From positions 1 to 14,115 of the forward strand of contig CALCZU010000017.1 in NCBI GenBank assembly GCA_937903155.1: a stretch of 14,115 nucleotides of DNA, read 5' to 3'. The stretch's first letter is position 1. Every line of letters begins with the position of its first letter. A program made the translations under genes and the position numbers. The DNA is from an uncultured Bdellovibrionales bacterium (GTDB lineage Bacteria > Bdellovibrionota > FAC87 > UBA2466). The notes beneath the pieces are model-generated. The model did no database searches. It saw nothing but the letters and a program-made list of their open reading frames with translations, and was not told the DNA's origin. This document shows, one piece after another, positions 1 through 7,577 of this stretch.

Positions 1-2
1 TA

Positions 3-224
3 CAGCGGGCTTCTTCTAGTGTGGCTCTCAACCTCAGCGAAGGATGGGGCAGAGCCTCGGATGCGGATAGGAGGAGGTTCTACCAGATGGCTTTTGGAAG
101 TATCCGAGAATGTCAGAGCATCGTTCAACTCGAATATGAAATGTTCGACGAAAGAGAGACTGATTTACTGGATCACTTAGCCGCAAGCGTATTCAAACTT
201 CTAAACAAAAGCCGCGCACCGTAA
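3..224 (+). CDS. Four-helix-bundle (S23/23S rRNA IVP family) protein, 5'-truncated by window edge
   Basis: The frame is open from the first bases of the window and ends at TAA 222-224, so 73 C-terminal residues are visible of a family usually near 115-125. The visible part starts QRASSS, then VALNLSEGWGR, then RRFYQMAFGSIRECQS. These are hallmark segments of the four-helix-bundle family first described as proteins encoded in 23S rRNA intervening sequences. The GTG at 21 lies inside the conserved helix and is unlikely to be the start; the true start is upstream of the window. The molecular role is not settled. In solved members the fold forms a ring-like oligomer with a basic surface, and nucleic acid binding has been proposed. 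No rRNA sequence is visible beside it, so here it appears to be a free-standing gene. Family assignment is confident; function is not. Confidence 0.85.
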   Translation, partial: QRASSSVALNLSEGWGRASDADRRRFYQMAFGSIRECQSIVQLEYEMFDERETDLLDHLAASVFKLLNKSRAP

Positions 225-518
225 CCGCGGTCCTCCTTGCCCGACTGCCGCGATGCCGCCAACTGCAAGCAGCCAACCGCCATCCGAAGAAAACGCCCTT
301 TCAGTGTATTTCCGGCATGCGTATGAGCCTTCATTTTCCCGTGAACTTCTTGCTACACTGACTAAACTTTGTTCACTCTCCATCTAGGCACAAAACCCCT
401 ATTTACAAGCTAAATTGTATAGATTTAAGACGGTTTGCCGGGTTTCGTCCCTCACGAAACCCGTGGCATATGATGTGCAGACTTAAAGCATACAGAAACA
501 CTTATTTTTGGAGCCAAC
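225..518. other. Intergenic region, no gene seen
   Basis: About 290 bp separate the four-helix protein from the next lipoprotein gene. The first 80 bp are GC-rich and the rest is AT-richer. Short open frames here lack ribosome sites and recognisable content. The only clear structure is the hairpin at 439-463. A TTTACA at 402-407 resembles a -35 box, but no well-placed -10 follows, so I do not call a promoter. Confidence 0.5.
439..463 (+). other. Perfect 10-bp hairpin upstream of the 519 lipoprotein gene
   Basis: CGGGTTTCGT (439-448) pairs perfectly with ACGAAACCCG (454-463) around the 5-nt loop CCCTC. No T-run follows on either strand, so it is not a canonical intrinsic terminator. It lies about 55 nt before the ATG at 519 and could be a 5'-UTR structure, a Rho-assisted end for upstream transcription or a protein-binding dyad. 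The structure is certain in the sequence; its role is unknown. Confidence 0.5.
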
Positions 519-1676
519 ATGAAAACCAAATTTTACTTCACCTTAGCCACTCTTTTTCTTTTAAGTAGCTGTACCTCTCGTAACAGCGATTCCAAGGCGG
601 CAACTCCTTTCGCGGCAGGAAATTCTAAGGCGGTAAATAACTCTGTCACGACGGTGGATTCTACAAACACACTTCCACAGACAACGAATACGGCTTTAAC
701 CAATAACGTGACCCCAACTGCAGCAGCAACGGTCACTCAAACCACCAGCGCCGCAGCAACCGAAGCTGCCGCTCAAACCACTTCGAGCCCTAACCTTTTT
801 GCATTTGTTCCACTTACAATTACAGGAAACACAACCCCTCCGCCTCCAACAGGACCGGTCATCAGTGAACAGACCGTTCAAATGCCGCTTCCCTTGTCTG
901 ATTTTAGCTATATTTGGTTAACAAATCTTTCGACCACCGAGCCTTTGGAAGTGGATTTTACTTTTCAAGCACAAGGCGGCGCTCGAATCACAGTTTATGG
1001 CGGTCAAGTCGGAAACGGAGCGATGCAATGTCCTTCTGTCTACACTTGCAAAAACTTACCTCAGTTTAGCGTCATTCCTCCCAACACTTCTTTAGTGGTC
1101 GGGATTCAATCTGGAAATGTTGATATCGCGAGCAACACCAGTGCATTTATCAGCATGAAATTGAAAATGCGTGGAGATTTATCGAATGTAATTGGACTTG
1201 GAGAAAGCCAAACATTACTCCAACAAGGAATCTATTCGCTCACAGACTTCTCGTTAGGTTATGCTCCGGTTAAGATTCCCAGAACGATTCAAAAAGGAAA
1301 TACTTATTACACATCGATTATTCCTTTCAACTACACTTATATGTCCCTCTACAATCCAACACAAAACGTTGCGAACGTAGAGATGTCGTACCAAGCTTAT
1401 GGAGATATCACGATGGGAATAGAGAATGGTCAAGCAGGTAACCTGACAATGCAATGTGCCTCAAACAAAAATTGTACTCTTCGTTCCAATTATTCCTACA
1501 TTGCAGCAGGCAGCCAAGTCCTTGGGGGAATTCAAATGGGTAACGTCACTGCTTACACCAGTCCTTGGAGCGGTGTAGTTTTGACAACCAAGGTAAACAC
1601 ATTGGGTGCCGCAATTCTTGGTAAAGGTGGTAGCCAACAAGCTGCAATGTCTTACATCAATTGGGATTTGTTTTAA
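519..1676 (+). CDS. Surface lipoprotein with Thr/Ala-rich stalk and duplicated Cys-x5-Cys module
   Basis: The ATG at 519 has GGAG at 510-513. The 385-residue product starts with a basic-hydrophobic signal peptide ending in the lipobox LLSSC, with C18 as the predicted lipidation site. Residues about 27-115 are low-complexity Ser/Thr/Ala/Asn ending in a proline run, which suggests an extended stalk. The rest is beta-rich and contains two related halves: about 130-215 (MQC at 169-171, C177, GIQSGNV at 195-201) and about 273-357 (MQC at 311-313, C319, GIQMGNV at 337-343). The matching motifs are offset by exactly 142 residues. Each half has one Cys-x5-Cys pair, probably a disulfide, since the protein would fold outside the cytoplasm. 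I recognise no named family. The gene stands alone and is closed by the terminator at 1704-1742. It is probably exposed on the outer membrane, but that is inferred from the stalk alone. Confidence 0.85.
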   Translation: MKTKFYFTLATLFLLSSCTSRNSDSKAATPFAAGNSKAVNNSVTTVDSTNTLPQTTNTALTNNVTPTAAATVTQTTSAAATEAAAQTTSSPNLFAFVPLTITGNTTPPPPTGPVISEQTVQMPLPLSDFSYIWLTNLSTTEPLEVDFTFQAQGGARITVYGGQVGNGAMQCPSVYTCKNLPQFSVIPPNTSLVVGIQSGNVDIASNTSAFISMKLKMRGDLSNVIGLGESQTLLQQGIYSLTDFSLGYAPVKIPRTIQKGNTYYTSIIPFNYTYMSLYNPTQNVANVEMSYQAYGDITMGIENGQAGNLTMQCASNKNCTLRSNYSYIAAGSQVLGGIQMGNVTAYTSPWSGVVLTTKVNTLGAAILGKGGSQQAAMSYINWDLF

Positions 1677-1703
1677 TTCAAGTCTAAATCATCAACCAGT
1701 CAT

Positions 1704-1742
1704 CGGGATTTAAGAGACTCTCTCTTAAATCCCGTTTTTTTT
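1704..1742 (+). terminator. Strong Rho-independent terminator after the 519 lipoprotein gene
   Basis: A perfect 14-bp stem (arms 1704-1717 and 1721-1734, 3-nt loop) is followed directly by eight T residues (1735-1742). It starts 27 bp after the lipoprotein stop and isolates that gene from the glycosyltransferase unit. Confidence 0.95.
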
Positions 1743-1805
1743 GTCTTCTTACCATATAAATTAGGATGAGGTATCATTGGGGAATCCTAACCGGGGAATC
1801 CCAAT

Positions 1806-3437
1806 ATGAACTCAGTCGACCTTAAAAAGATAGTGGTCTCGCACCCTATCCGAACTCTAGCGTTTGCTCTCGTCGTTGTTTGGATCTTTTTCGGCAAGTC
1901 ACTTCCCGTGATTTGCACCGACGGTAGCCGACTCGCAACGATAGAATCGCTCGTCCATCGGGGAACGTTCGATATCTCAGAATCCATGTTTATATCGACA
2001 TGCGATAAGTTTAGAGTTCCGGCCCATGGAGAGAACGGAAAATACTATTCTGATAAACCGCCGGTTTTGTCGATGGTCGGTGCCGCAGCGTACTTCGTTT
2101 CAAAGTTTTTTGGACTCGACTTTAGAAAAGATCTTCCTGTTCTTTACCGGCTTATCGATTTTGTTCTCGTCATTCTTCCCATCTTACTTACTCTCTACTG
2201 GATGAATCTTTATCTCAATGCGCATCAAATCCGGCCCGAGATCCAGTTTTGGGTCTGTTTGGCTGCAGTCTTCGGGACTCTCGTTCTTCCTTACGCGATG
2301 GTGATTCAGAATCACGTCGCAGCTGCGGCGGCTCTTTTGGGAGCCTACATCTATCTCGAAAACCCGATGAAAATAAAAACATTGAAAGCCCTAAGTCTGT
2401 CGGGGCTTTTATTAGGTCTGGGCATTAGCATGGATTTAAACATGGTGTTTTTTGCGGGAACATTTACTTTAGTTTGTCTTTGGTACCATGCTCGGAGCGA
2501 ACGCACGGCCTGCATTAGCTTTCTCGTACTCGAAGCGATTCCAGTGGCCCTTACCTGGTATTTTTTCTGGCTCATCACAGGCGAATGGAAACCTTTTGTC
2601 TCTCAAGTCGAAAAGTTTTTTTATGCAGGAAGCACGCTTCCCAAAATCAACTTTATGGGAGGCTATGATTCAACTCCCCTGACGATGACAGATTACGGAA
2701 TTTACCTGTGGCAAGCTTTGCTAGGGTACAAAGGCCTTTTTTCTCATTCGATCGCTTTAGCTTTAGGATTTTGGGGAGCCATTCTACTTCTTAGAAAAAG
2801 AGACAAACTTAGTCTTCATCTCGCGGCTGTCGTTATCGCGATCGTCGCACTCTTAGGATTTCTGATGATCGCAGTTCCCATTACCTACGGAGGATCTAAT
2901 TTCGGTTTTCGATACATGACAATCTGGATGCCACTCATCATGCTGTTCGCAGCTTTTCTCTTTCGAGAAAAAGGTGTGTTACCGATGTTTCAGGTCATCA
3001 TCGGACTATCAATACTTACGAGCAGCGCAGGGCTTGCTTCTCCTTGGCTCATCCATAAGTTTAAGCAACTTGACCTCGATACTTTTGATTTCTTACTCGT
3101 TGCAGATGAGGCATCCAATCCTTACTTTCAGTTAGACAAAACGATCGGCTCCCAGCCAGAAATCCCAAAGTTAAAAGCAAACCTCACGAGAGAAAATTTA
3201 ATCAAACTTGCTTTTTTACACTATCAAATGGTTCGCCCGACCGAAGCTTTAGGCTACCTGCAACTCTTAGGCGATTCCGATCCCGAAGGAAATTGTTATT
3301 CGGCGATTATTTTTTCTAAGCGCGGTCTCAACTTAGAAGACCTTATGAATAAACACGTCGCAAAGTGTCCTCCTGAGATGTGGAAAGAATTATCTGATAA
3401 AATGGGATTAAACGAAGTGAAAGAGCCTTCAAAATGA
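1806..3437 (+). CDS. GT-C type integral membrane glycosyltransferase (GT39/ArnT-like)
   Basis: This 543-residue polytopic protein has about ten hydrophobic segments between residues 15 and 415, followed by a soluble C-terminal tail of about 120 residues. After the first membrane segment comes a loop with CTDGSR (D39 in the place of the usual GT-C catalytic acid) and then YYSDKPP at 80-86. A later GGSNFGFRY (362-370) resembles a late conserved loop of PMT/ArnT-like enzymes. Enzymes of this type usually move a sugar from a polyprenyl-phosphate donor to a lipid or protein on the periplasmic side; donor and acceptor cannot be read here. GGGGA at 1793-1797 precedes the ATG. The TATAAA at 1755-1760 could be a -10 box, but no good -35 is seen. 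The stop overlaps the methyltransferase start (ATGA, 3434-3437), so the two are probably translationally coupled. The GT-C call is by topology and motifs; specificity is unknown. Confidence 0.75.
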   Translation: MNSVDLKKIVVSHPIRTLAFALVVVWIFFGKSLPVICTDGSRLATIESLVHRGTFDISESMFISTCDKFRVPAHGENGKYYSDKPPVLSMVGAAAYFVSKFFGLDFRKDLPVLYRLIDFVLVILPILLTLYWMNLYLNAHQIRPEIQFWVCLAAVFGTLVLPYAMVIQNHVAAAAALLGAYIYLENPMKIKTLKALSLSGLLLGLGISMDLNMVFFAGTFTLVCLWYHARSERTACISFLVLEAIPVALTWYFFWLITGEWKPFVSQVEKFFYAGSTLPKINFMGGYDSTPLTMTDYGIYLWQALLGYKGLFSHSIALALGFWGAILLLRKRDKLSLHLAAVVIAIVALLGFLMIAVPITYGGSNFGFRYMTIWMPLIMLFAAFLFREKGVLPMFQVIIGLSILTSSAGLASPWLIHKFKQLDLDTFDFLLVADEASNPYFQLDKTIGSQPEIPKLKANLTRENLIKLAFLHYQMVRPTEALGYLQLLGDSDPEGNCYSAIIFSKRGLNLEDLMNKHVAKCPPEMWKELSDKMGLNEVKEPSK

Positions 3438-4216
3438 AACAACTCTTAGAAGCAAGGAAACTCCAAAACGAATTCTCAATTGATTCGAATGATTCCATCA
3501 CCCTGCACCAAAACATCATTCAATCGAACCCGATTCTCCAAGGGGTGTACAAAAAATGGTACGAAGAGATTCTTCCCGCTGTTCGCGACACTGAGCACTT
3601 AAAACTTCCGATGATTGAGTTAGGTTGCGGGGCAAGTCATATTGAAAAATATATTCCTGGAGTCATTAAGTCCGATGTCGTTGCCCACTCCAACGTCGAA
3701 AGAGTCATTTCGTGCGAGAGTCTACCTTTCGAAAAAGAAAGCTTACGAGCCCTATTTTTACTTGGCGTCATTCACCATTTAGAAGATCCAGAAAAATTCT
3801 TATCCGAAGCCGAACGCTGCTTAGCCAAAGGCGGTAGGCTCGTGTTCTTAGAACCCACAAATTCTCCTTTAAACCAGATCATCGTGAACCGATTCAGCGC
3901 CTACGAAAAACATGATGCAACCGTGAAGAGTTGGAAGAGCGACTCGGCGAAAGGCCGACTTTCGAATGGAAATACGGCCCTTCCTTGGGTCATTTTTATT
4001 CGCGACAGAAACCTCCTGACTCAAAAATTCCCGCGACTGCGACTAAAATCGATCCGCTACCATACCCTACTCGCTTATTTTATCAGCGGGGGAATGGCCT
4101 TTAAGCCGTTTTTACCAAAACCGCTCGCATTCTTAGTGCGTTGGATAGAATTTCTGACGAGCCCGCTCCATCGATTACTAGGAACCGAGATGACAGTCGA
4201 TTTCGAAAAAATTTAA
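3434..4216 (+). CDS. Class I SAM-dependent methyltransferase (Methyltransf_11-like)
   Basis: The 260-residue protein has a Rossmann methyltransferase core: motif I IELGCG at 61-66, D81 after strand 2, LPFE at 97-100, the LGVIHHLEDP segment at 110-119 and KGGRLVFLEP at 132-141. A basic/hydrophobic tail (about 200-260) without these motifs may bind a membrane-associated or lipid-linked substrate. The start overlaps the glycosyltransferase stop by 4 bp, and AAAGAG at 3419-3424 can serve as ribosome site. Context suggests methylation of a glycan, lipid carrier or related metabolite, which is inference. Its TAA lies inside the TTAA that also holds the stop of the convergent symporter gene. The fold is confident; the substrate is unknown. 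Confidence 0.85.
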   Translation: MKQLLEARKLQNEFSIDSNDSITLHQNIIQSNPILQGVYKKWYEEILPAVRDTEHLKLPMIELGCGASHIEKYIPGVIKSDVVAHSNVERVISCESLPFEKESLRALFLLGVIHHLEDPEKFLSEAERCLAKGGRLVFLEPTNSPLNQIIVNRFSAYEKHDATVKSWKSDSAKGRLSNGNTALPWVIFIRDRNLLTQKFPRLRLKSIRYHTLLAYFISGGMAFKPFLPKPLAFLVRWIEFLTSPLHRLLGTEMTVDFEKI

Positions 4217-5469
4217 CTCGACGACGAATCGCTTGAAACAAGAGCGGCGATCACTAAATCTCCACTGACATTCAAAGTCGTGCGACACATATCTAAGAAT
4301 CTATCGACTCCCAAGATAAGCCCCATTCCTTCGGCGGGAACTCCCACCGACTGCATGAGAATCATAATTAAGGGAAGTGAGCCTCCGGGGACGCCCGCTG
4401 TTCCAATGCCTGCGAGAATTGACATCAGAACGACTTGAACTTGTTGGCCGAGACTCAAATCAACTGCGTAAACTTGAGCTAAAAACAAAACGGTAATCCC
4501 TTCGAAAAGGGCCGTACCATTTTGATTTGCAGTGGCTCCCACCGTTAATACAAAGCGAGAAACTTGCGGAGGTAACTTCAATGTTTTTTCAGCGCACTCG
4601 AGAGAGCGTGGTAGGGTCGCATTCGATGATGCAGTTGAAAAAGCGTAGAGATAGACCTCTTTACAATTTTTGAAGAATGCTAAAGGGGAATAAGGTGTCA
4701 GAAATTTCAGCAAAAACGTGTAGACAACGAATTGCTGAATCAAAAGACCCAAGACCACGACGGCGACATAGAAGAACAAAGACGCAAAAATCGTATGTCC
4801 AAACTTAAAAGCCGTGTTGAACACAATTACAAAGACCGCGAAAGGTGCGAGTTTCATCGCTATCTCAACGATTTTCATGCTTGCTGCGAGCACTTGTTCT
4901 AACACTTTAACCAGGGCATTTTCGTCGCGTTCCCGAGAGGCATAGACAAGGCCAATTCCAAACAGGAGTGCAAAAAACATAAACGCGAGCATTTCGCCGT
5001 CTAACGCTTTCATAGCACTTTCTAATGGATTTTTTGTGACCAGTTCCACAATCGATTGTGAGGTGGGTTTTGCCTGCGCGGCGTTACCTTGAATTTTTTC
5101 TAACGCTTTCGCCTGCTCGGCAATCATCGTCTTATCAATCTGAAAACCGACGCCCGGCTTTATCGCATTGACGAGGCCAATCCCTATCAGCACCGAAGCC
5201 GAGCTTGCAAGGACGGTGTAGAAAAGCGTTTTGCCCGCAACTTTTCCTAAGCCTCTTCCTTGTCCTAATTCATACACTCCCAAAACGAGTGCTGAGAACA
5301 CAAGCGGAACGACCACCATAAAGATCATTCTCAAAAAAATCTGACCGATAGGTTGCAAAAAATGAGTATTGAAGTCGACGAGTGCAGTGAGACCGGAATG
5401 AGGGTGTAAAACCGTTCCTAAAACGGCTCCAGCAATCAGAGCAATGAGTAAACGCGTATGAATTTTCAA
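4213..5469 (-). CDS. Dicarboxylate/amino acid:cation symporter (SDF/DAACS family)
   Basis: The chosen start is TTG at 5469, with GGAGG 4 nt upstream, giving 418 residues that begin MKIHTRLLIALIAG, typical of the family. An earlier in-frame TTG at 5556 would add 29 hydrophilic residues, overlap the LysR gene and lack a comparable ribosome site. Visible family features are the HP1 segment TASSNATLP (about 279-287), the TM7 motif as NQNGT (315-319, usually NMDGT), the HP2 segment GTAGVPGGSLP and the TM8 signature with D389, D393, R396, N400 and D404. The conserved TM8 arginine normally binds the side-chain carboxylate, so glutamate, aspartate or a C4-dicarboxylate is the likely substrate. The missing NMDGT aspartate is unusual and may alter cation coupling. 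The protein is an inner-membrane trimer in known members. It follows the LysR gene by 58 bp on the same strand with no terminator between, so co-transcription is likely. Confidence 0.92.
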   Translation of the reverse strand: MKIHTRLLIALIAGAVLGTVLHPHSGLTALVDFNTHFLQPIGQIFLRMIFMVVVPLVFSALVLGVYELGQGRGLGKVAGKTLFYTVLASSASVLIGIGLVNAIKPGVGFQIDKTMIAEQAKALEKIQGNAAQAKPTSQSIVELVTKNPLESAMKALDGEMLAFMFFALLFGIGLVYASRERDENALVKVLEQVLAASMKIVEIAMKLAPFAVFVIVFNTAFKFGHTIFASLFFYVAVVVLGLLIQQFVVYTFLLKFLTPYSPLAFFKNCKEVYLYAFSTASSNATLPRSLECAEKTLKLPPQVSRFVLTVGATANQNGTALFEGITVLFLAQVYAVDLSLGQQVQVVLMSILAGIGTAGVPGGSLPLIMILMQSVGVPAEGMGLILGVDRFLDMCRTTLNVSGDLVIAALVSSDSSSS

Positions 5470-5473
5470 AGGG

Positions 5474-5478
5474 CCTCC
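5474..5478 (-). promoter_or_regulatory. Ribosome binding site that decides the symporter TTG start
   Basis: GGAGG on the minus strand lies 4 nt before TTG 5469. It is the only good Shine-Dalgarno match near the 5' end of the frame and places the start just before the first membrane helix. Confidence 0.7.
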
Positions 5479-5527
5479 GATGCCGAAGTATACAGAAAAA
5501 TCCTCATCCCTCAACTTAACTCTCTTG

Positions 5528-6403
5528 TTAGGTGTTTTTACACACCTGACGCACAATTCGGATCACTTTTTTCATGGCTTTGGTTTCTTCATCCCCTTTT
5601 CGCTTAATCAGAAAAATATCTCGCTCAGTGCGTTCTTGATGTCGTCGCAAAGGTGATAAGTCGAGCGATTTTAACTGGCGATCCTTGGGCAGCGATTGAT
5701 TTAAATAATTTACAAAAAATCGAGGAGTATAAATCGCACAAATTCCAGACTGAACCATTTTTAAGGCGATTGAGAGGGAATTTGCCCGATAAGGTGTGAT
5801 CCTCGACAGATTTGAATTCCAGCCATCCCTGATACGGATACTTAAGGCGTTGTCTTTCATCTCGCTTGCGGGAATCACGTACGGAATCGTTTCGGGGTCT
5901 GCGGCTTCAAAAACTCCATTCCGACAAAAAGACTCGAGAGCCACTGTCACCACTTTCAAATGTTCTAGTTCTTTATGTGGAAACGGAATAAAGGTGAACG
6001 CGAAATCACTTTTCCGATTCAAAACCTGAGCTTCAATTTCGGAAGAATCTAAATCTTCAATCGTTACCCCGTGGTCGAGTTCTCGCACCAGCGTTTCCGT
6101 AACTGAGAGCGCCAAGACCTCTGGAAATCCAACTCGTAAAATATTTTCGGATAGGGGCGACGGCTGCTTCAGAGAATTCATCATGTCTAAAATCTTGCGA
6201 CTTTGTTCGTAGAGAACCTTCCCTCTATCGGTCAGTTCTAAACCCCGTCCTTTCGGAACGAGAATTTTAAAGCCTAAATCGTCTTGAAGAGCTGCCATGG
6301 CTTTTGACAAACCGCTGTGCGACACCCCTAAAAGCTCACTGGCTTGCGTGAGGCTTCCCGTATCGACGATAGCGCAAAAGTATTTCAGTCTATCTGTTTC
6401 CAT
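5528..6403 (-). CDS. LysR-family transcriptional regulator
   Basis: The 291-residue protein opens with METDRLKYFCAIVDTGSLTQ, a typical LysR N-terminus. The winged helix-turn-helix covers about residues 1-60, with the recognition region near GVSHSGLSKAMAALQ. It is followed by a linker helix to about residue 80 and a periplasmic-binding-protein-like effector domain from about 88 to 285. Length is normal for the family. It lies upstream of, and in line with, the symporter gene and divergent from the wecB-like gene, with 81 bp between the two starts. It could regulate the symporter, the divergent sugar operon or both; the layout does not decide. Only a weak GTGAG precedes the ATG. The effector is unknown; an acidic amino acid or dicarboxylate is a reasonable guess from the neighbour. 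Confidence 0.92.
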   Translation of the reverse strand: METDRLKYFCAIVDTGSLTQASELLGVSHSGLSKAMAALQDDLGFKILVPKGRGLELTDRGKVLYEQSRKILDMMNSLKQPSPLSENILRVGFPEVLALSVTETLVRELDHGVTIEDLDSSEIEAQVLNRKSDFAFTFIPFPHKELEHLKVVTVALESFCRNGVFEAADPETIPYVIPASEMKDNALSIRIRDGWNSNLSRITPYRANSLSIALKMVQSGICAIYTPRFFVNYLNQSLPKDRQLKSLDLSPLRRHQERTERDIFLIKRKGDEETKAMKKVIRIVRQVCKNT

Positions 6404-6471
6404 TTACTCACATAACATGGACTATTTGTCTCTTTTAATCAAGTTTGGATTATGAGACTTTGAATTTATTG

Positions 6472-6478
6472 AAGGGGG
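6472..6478 (+). promoter_or_regulatory. Strong ribosome binding site for the wecB-like gene
   Basis: AAGGGGG sits 6 nt before ATG 6485. It shows that translation of this gene begins at 6485, upstream of the frameshift, and not at the TTG at 6660 in the downstream frame. Confidence 0.7.
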
Positions 6479-6484
6479 TTTCAA

Positions 6485-7577
6485 ATGAAAAAAGTCGCCA
6501 TGATTATCGGAACAAGACCTGAGGCAATCAAAATGGCTCCGGTTTTTTTAGCACTCCAAAAACATCTCGGAAACAATGTAAAAATTATTTCTACGGGACA
6601 ACACCGGGAGTTGCTTTGGAAAAGCGCTTCAAGCATTTGATCTGACGCCATCCGCCGATTTGGACGTGATGTCCGAAGGTCAAACCCTTTCGCAGCTCAC
6701 CGCAAAGCTCCTCGTAAAATTAGAAGACTACTTTAAACAGGATAAAACGGATCTCGTCCTAGCCCACGGCGACACAACGACCTGTTTCGCAACCGCCGTC
6801 TCAAGTTTTTACCACCAGATTCCTTTTTTCCACGTCGAGGCAGGATTACGAACCCATCGTCTTAACTCACCGTTTCCGGAAGAGTTTAATCGACAGACAA
6901 TCGCTCCTATTGCACGCCACCATTTCGCGCCCACGGGTTTAGAAAGAGAAAATCTTCTGCGAGACGGAGTTTCCGATGCCGCGATTACGGTCACCGGCTC
7001 TACGGTTCATGAAGCGGTCCGCACCATTTTATCAAAACCCATTCCCACATCCCTCCCCCAATCCTCAATACTTACGGATTTGCGCCCGTTAGTCGTTGTC
7101 ACTCTCCATCGCCGCGAAGCCAACGCATCCCTTGAAAATACGCTTCATGGGATGCGATTGGCCGCCTCTCATCGGCCGGATGTCTTATTCGTTTGCCCGG
7201 TCCATCCCAATCCGTCGGTTCAAAATGCTTTTAAAAAGACTCTCAACGGTATTGAAAATATCATTCTCACAGAGCCCCTAGAGTACCCTCAATTCTTAGC
7301 GTTGCTTCTCAAATCCCAATTAGTTTTGACGGATTCGGGCGGCGTGCAAGAAGAAGCTTCTTACTTAGGAAAAAAAGTGCTCTTAGCACGCAGTGAAACC
7401 GAGCGAACCGATGGGCTGCACACAGGACTTGTGAAACTTATCGGTTTAGATTCCCACTTCATTCAAAGGTCATTAATTGAGGAGCTCTCAACAGTAATGA
7501 AAAAAACTGAGAGGCCTTTCTCCCCTTCCAATGCTTCAGAAATCATTTCTGAACAGGTTTTAAGGGTCGTCGGATGA
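6485..7577 (+). pseudogene. wecB: UDP-N-acetylglucosamine 2-epimerase (WecB-like), interrupted by a +1 frameshift
   Basis: WecB-type enzymes interconvert UDP-GlcNAc and UDP-ManNAc in the cytoplasm. Reading from ATG 6485 gives the family start (IIGTRPEAIKMAPV, then STGQHRELLWK) but hits TGA at 6638-6640. The remainder continues in the next frame as ALQAFDLTPSADLDVM and runs to TGA 7575-7577. Removing one A from the run 6620-6623 restores a 363-residue protein. The corrected spacing from HREL to DLDVM equals that of E. coli WecB as I recall it, so a single-base insertion is the simplest explanation. In the corrected numbering the catalytic-type residues are present: D96 in HGDTTT, E118 in HVEAGLRT, E132 in PEEFNR and H208 in LHRRE. 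The UDP-binding region TDSGGVQEEA is also intact. Without correction, only a 51-residue peptide or a reinitiated fragment of at most 305 residues (TTG 6660 or ATG 6669) could be made; that fragment lacks the N-terminal GTRPEAIK nucleotide-binding loop. It may be a real mutation or an assembly error. The last ATGA overlaps the PIG-L gene. Confidence 0.9.

Noticed and set aside
201..383. A 60-codon open frame on the minus strand in the first intergenic region
   Set aside because: It overlaps the end of the four-helix protein, lacks a ribosome site and has no recognisable content.
402..430. Promoter for the 519 gene from TTTACA at 402
   Set aside because: No -10 element lies at acceptable spacing; TATAGA at 418 is only 10 bp away.
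5470..5556. N-terminal extension of the symporter to TTG 5556
   Set aside because: The added residues are hydrophilic and unlike the family, overlap the LysR gene, and have a worse ribosome site than TTG 5469.
6426..6442. Dyad TTG-N11-CAA between the LysR gene and the wecB-like gene as a LysR operator
   Set aside because: The arms are only 3 bp, and the spacing does not give a proper T-N11-A box. In AT-rich DNA this is expected by chance.
6620..6640. Programmed frameshifting in the wecB-like gene
   Set aside because: The A-run is only four bases. I see no slippery heptamer, internal ribosome-like site or obvious downstream structure, and I know of no recoding in this family. A plain one-base insertion is simpler.
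6660..7577. A stand-alone 305-residue epimerase starting at TTG 6660
   Set aside because: It would lack the N-terminal nucleotide-binding motif, which is present just upstream in another frame behind a strong ribosome site.
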